In this document: one piece after another, positions 61,820 through 64,000 of the stretch
Layout: each line of letters begins with the position of its first letter
Position numbering within the stretch: the first letter of the stretch is position 1
Source: Choanephora cucurbitarum
Taxonomy: Eukaryota; Mucoromycota; Mucoromycetes; Mucorales; Choanephoraceae
Direction: 5' to 3'
Assembly: GCA_025331435.1 (NCBI GenBank)
Contig: JAIWNI010000034.1
Location: 215,687 to 279,686 of the forward strand
DNA length: 64,000 nt
The notes under the pieces: generated by a model
Seen by the model: only the letters and a program-made list of their open reading frames with translations
Told to the model about the DNA's origin: nothing
The model's database searches: none
Position numbers and translations under genes: made by a program

Positions 61820-63999
61820 TTATCCCCCTCTTGACCGCTTGTTCGTCTCTGAACAACTTCATGTTCTGCAAAAGGTTTTGAGGATGGTGGCTGGGGTGGC
61901 GGTGGACTAACATCGCTTGGTAAGATGGTTGATGGGGCAGTCAACAACAAGGGGCTGGTATGTGTGATGGTAGGCAGTGTTGCAGATGATGCAGCCGGTG
62001 ATGAAGTGACATCGATCACTTCAACTTGAACATCTGAAGTCGGCAAACTAGCAGGCAGAGGTGATGGATGAGAATCAATGTCCTCATGGGATGATGATGG
62101 CTCGTTCAATGACACAGATGTCGTAGAGGTCATGTTGACTTCCACTTGATTGTTGGTAGACATCAAAGTTACAGCTTGATCATGGCCTTGAACGAGGACA
62201 ACTTGATTGTTAGAGCCTACAATGTTGATGATGGGCTGGCTATAGAGACAAGAAGATCTGTTTGCTTGTTCATCGGACATGTCTTGTACATCTTGATCTG
62301 AATCGCTTGTTGATGAGACTTCTTGAATTTCAGTATCACGTACAAAGTCAGAAATATCGATGCGTTCATCCACCGTATCCGATGGGTCTTGATTATTTAC
62401 CTCAGATGCTGAAGACAACAACATAGGTGAGGCAGTGTCTGATTTTTCAGAGGCTGATGATGATGAGCTCGGTGGTAGTACACTTTCATCGCTTGTATCC
62501 GATCTGCTGTCACTTGACACACCAATCACTTCCATGGATGGAAGTCGATGTACTTCAAGACTTATAGACGCAGGTATTTGGGGTGTAAGACTGGAAGCAG
62601 AGACTTCAGATATACGCGCAGAGCTAATGGTGAGATTACTAGCTACTGTCTGAAGGCTATCATCGTCTTTAGCTTCATCTTCTTGATTTGTGATGTCTGG
62701 TTTGATTTCTTCATTCCCATCTGAGTTATCGTTCATGTTGATATCTTGATCATTTGCTCGGCTATCCTCGTTTACGATACTATGACACAAGGAGATAATG
62801 TCTTCATCGGTTAGCGAGAGGATGTCATTGTTACTGCCATTGTCTGATCGCCTGTCATCAACTTGAGGGAGTGTTGGTATCTTGATTGTCTCAGGACCTA
62901 TCAATGGTGGTGGTATATGCATAGGTGGTTGTATGTCAATAGGTGGTGGTGACAGACTTGCTTGGCGTGGCATGGGCATGAAAGCGGAGGAACCATCACC
63001 CGAAACAGAGGAACTAACAGGGGCAATGGGGTCAACATAGTCTTGTTGAAGACTTGTATCCTTTAGTGTCTCCCTTACGATCCTGCGAGAAGCAGTGGGG
63101 TCATACCAGGGTGTAATAGGCTTTTCGCCTTCAGCTGCCTTCAGCCTATCGACATGTACCAATGAGTTTAGAGGCTCACCAGACATTGTCTCCAGTCGGT
63201 AGGTACCGTATTCAGGGTACGCAGCAACAACCATGTAAGGTCCCTTAAACCTAGGTTCAAGACCGTACCGTCCTTCATGTGATAACATCACCAGGTCACC
63301 GGGTTCAAACGAGACTTTCTTAATGTGAGCATCCCACCTTTCTTTATCCTTGTTCGCTATTGCCTTTAACCTGAACTCTGCCGCCGCTCTGTGTTGGCCT
63401 AATTCCTCAAGCTCACGCGAGGTGATATCGGCAATGGTGCGGGGATCTGCTTTGGCTGCACGATCAAGATACGGCTGTATCTCATCTCCAGGTAGGCGTG
63501 GTTCACGACCGTAGACTAAATAGAATGGTGAGTACCCTGTGGTACTATGCTTGCGAACTCGTGTGGCCCACAAAGCAGCTTGAACGAAGTCATCCCATCT
63601 ATGAATGGCACCATTCGCATACTTTCTTAGCATTTGTTTGATTATTCCGTTATAACGTTCGACCTTGCTATTCGTGCGAGGGTGAAAGGCTGATGTCAAC
63701 TTATGATTGACACCTACGCGCCTCAGATAGGCTTCTACCATACCACTGGTGAAGTTTGCTCCACGGTCAGTAACTATTTCGGCAGGACAACCAAATCTCA
63801 TCACAATCTCTTCATAGATGAAGTCGGCTACGACCTCCTGCGACGCTACAGGTACAGCTTTGGCAATAGGCCAGTTAGTGAGCGAGTCTACAGCGGTAAG
63901 TAACCACTTATTTCCATTGATGGTAGTGGGCAGTTCCCCCACAAAGTCAAGATGCCAACGCTCAAAAGCCTTAGGGACAGGGAGTGGATGCATCATCGT
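61639..63999 (-). CDS. pol: pol of element B, integrase and C-terminal part
   Basis: Open from the window end; about 786 codons to the stop at 61639. The integrase core is visible: WHLDFVGELP, TDRGANF and SKVERYN with D35E spacing, then a GPY-type module (FKGPYMVV) and LVHVDRLK. The C-terminal 450 residues are S/D/P/T-rich and very variable versus element A, but both retain VVQRRTS-x-QEG-[GD]-NV where the polypurine tract is encoded, and both run into the LTR. The protein ends in a basic stretch (NANKKRKFKPKP, AKRQRRSG). No break seen in the visible part, so B may also be intact. Confidence 0.88.
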   Translation of the reverse strand, partial: TMMHPLPVPKAFERWHLDFVGELPTTINGNKWLLTAVDSLTNWPIAKAVPVASQEVVADFIYEEIVMRFGCPAEIVTDRGANFTSGMVEAYLRRVGVNHKLTSAFHPRTNSKVERYNGIIKQMLRKYANGAIHRWDDFVQAALWATRVRKHSTTGYSPFYLVYGREPRLPGDEIQPYLDRAAKADPRTIADITSRELEELGQHRAAAEFRLKAIANKDKERWDAHIKKVSFEPGDLVMLSHEGRYGLEPRFKGPYMVVAAYPEYGTYRLETMSGEPLNSLVHVDRLKAAEGEKPITPWYDPTASRRIVRETLKDTSLQQDYVDPIAPVSSSVSGDGSSAFMPMPRQASLSPPPIDIQPPMHIPPPLIGPETIKIPTLPQVDDRRSDNGSNNDILSLTDEDIISLCHSIVNEDSRANDQDINMNDNSDGNEEIKPDITNQEDEAKDDDSLQTVASNLTISSARISEVSASSLTPQIPASISLEVHRLPSMEVIGVSSDSRSDTSDESVLPPSSSSSASEKSDTASPMLLSSASEVNNQDPSDTVDERIDISDFVRDTEIQEVSSTSDSDQDVQDMSDEQANRSSCLYSQPIINIVGSNNQVVLVQGHDQAVTLMSTNNQVEVNMTSTTSVSLNEPSSSHEDIDSHPSPLPASLPTSDVQVEVIDVTSSPAASSATLPTITHTSPLLLTAPSTILPSDVSPPPPQPPSSKPFAEHEVVQRRTSGQEGDNVMATNEGGLSNQVNLDFANTEEIPAFLRNWNANKKRKFKPKPCSNSPAKRQRRSGPDSF
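61820..61832 (-). other. polypurine tract of element B
   Basis: AAGAGGGGGATAA just before TGTCATGG in element sense, in the same position as in element A and within the coding stretch QEGDNV. Confidence 0.75.
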
Positions 64000-64000
64000 G

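Larger units (their letters stand above)
61436..64000 (-). mobile_element. second Ty3/gypsy element (element B), 3' part
   Basis: Minus-strand element related to A but clearly diverged; its 3' LTR begins directly after A's right-hand ACGG. Only the integrase half of pol and the LTR are inside the window; the rest continues past 64000. Confidence 0.85.

Overview
The window reads as nuclear DNA from an early-diverging fungus, most likely Mucoromycota (probably Mucorales). Reasons: AT-rich intergenic DNA full of A/T and CT tracts, many introns of about 45-75 nt with GTAAGT-like donors and TAG/CAG acceptors, CAA-rich polyglutamine tracts, and gene families typical of fungi (SPA2, PHO85, KIN1, NDT80/PhoG, VMA1, CDC34). 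It also carries families usually discussed in animals (MYSM1-like deubiquitinase, CHD6-9/Kismet-like remodeller). I assigned the lineage from gene style only; no search was possible.

Layout. 1-5.2 kb: 3' end of a SPA2-like polarity gene, a microsomal NADH-cytochrome b5 reductase, and two unrecognised minus-strand genes. 5.7-9.2 kb: a tiny secreted peptide gene, a hairpin and an orphan membrane/coiled-coil protein. 9.4-16.4 kb: a YbaK-domain protein in nine exons, an AGC kinase of the DMPK/MRCK/citron type, a PHO85 CDK, and a HAC1/XBP1-type bZIP gene on the minus strand. 19-24.1 kb: an NDT80/PhoG factor and a SANT-SWIRM-MPN deubiquitinase. 24.9-39 kb: a caleosin-like protein with a long repetitive N-terminus, a small GNAT, a KIN1/MARK kinase, a DASS anion transporter, a mitochondrial dicarboxylate carrier and a CDC34-type E2. 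41-51.6 kb: V-ATPase subunit A, a large CHD remodeller and an LEA_2-type membrane protein. 55-64 kb: tRNA-Pro(TGG) followed directly by two Ty3/gypsy elements, one complete and one running off the window end.

The standout is the HAC1-type gene at 15560-16397. Its short frame (173 aa) ends just after the leucine zipper. A 145-nt interval is bounded by two 7-nt-loop hairpins of the kind cut by IRE1. Cutting at the standard position in each loop restores a frame with an acidic/aromatic C-terminus (230 aa). The same interval carries an 18-nt sequence perfectly complementary to the 5' leader of the same mRNA, the arrangement that holds budding-yeast HAC1 mRNA untranslated until IRE1 removes the intron. 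This predicts an IRE1-HAC1 unfolded-protein-response switch with leader-intron pairing in an early-diverging fungus.

The second notable system is at 55 kb. Element A has identical 508-bp LTRs and open gag and pol. It sits 11 bp upstream of the mature tRNA, and its 4-bp target duplication abuts exactly the LTR of a different element B. Two related elements therefore seem to have used the same position near a Pol III start site.

Exon boundaries were worked out by hand from splice signals, reading-frame phase and family similarity; every multi-exon model given keeps phase throughout. Transcript ends are unknown.
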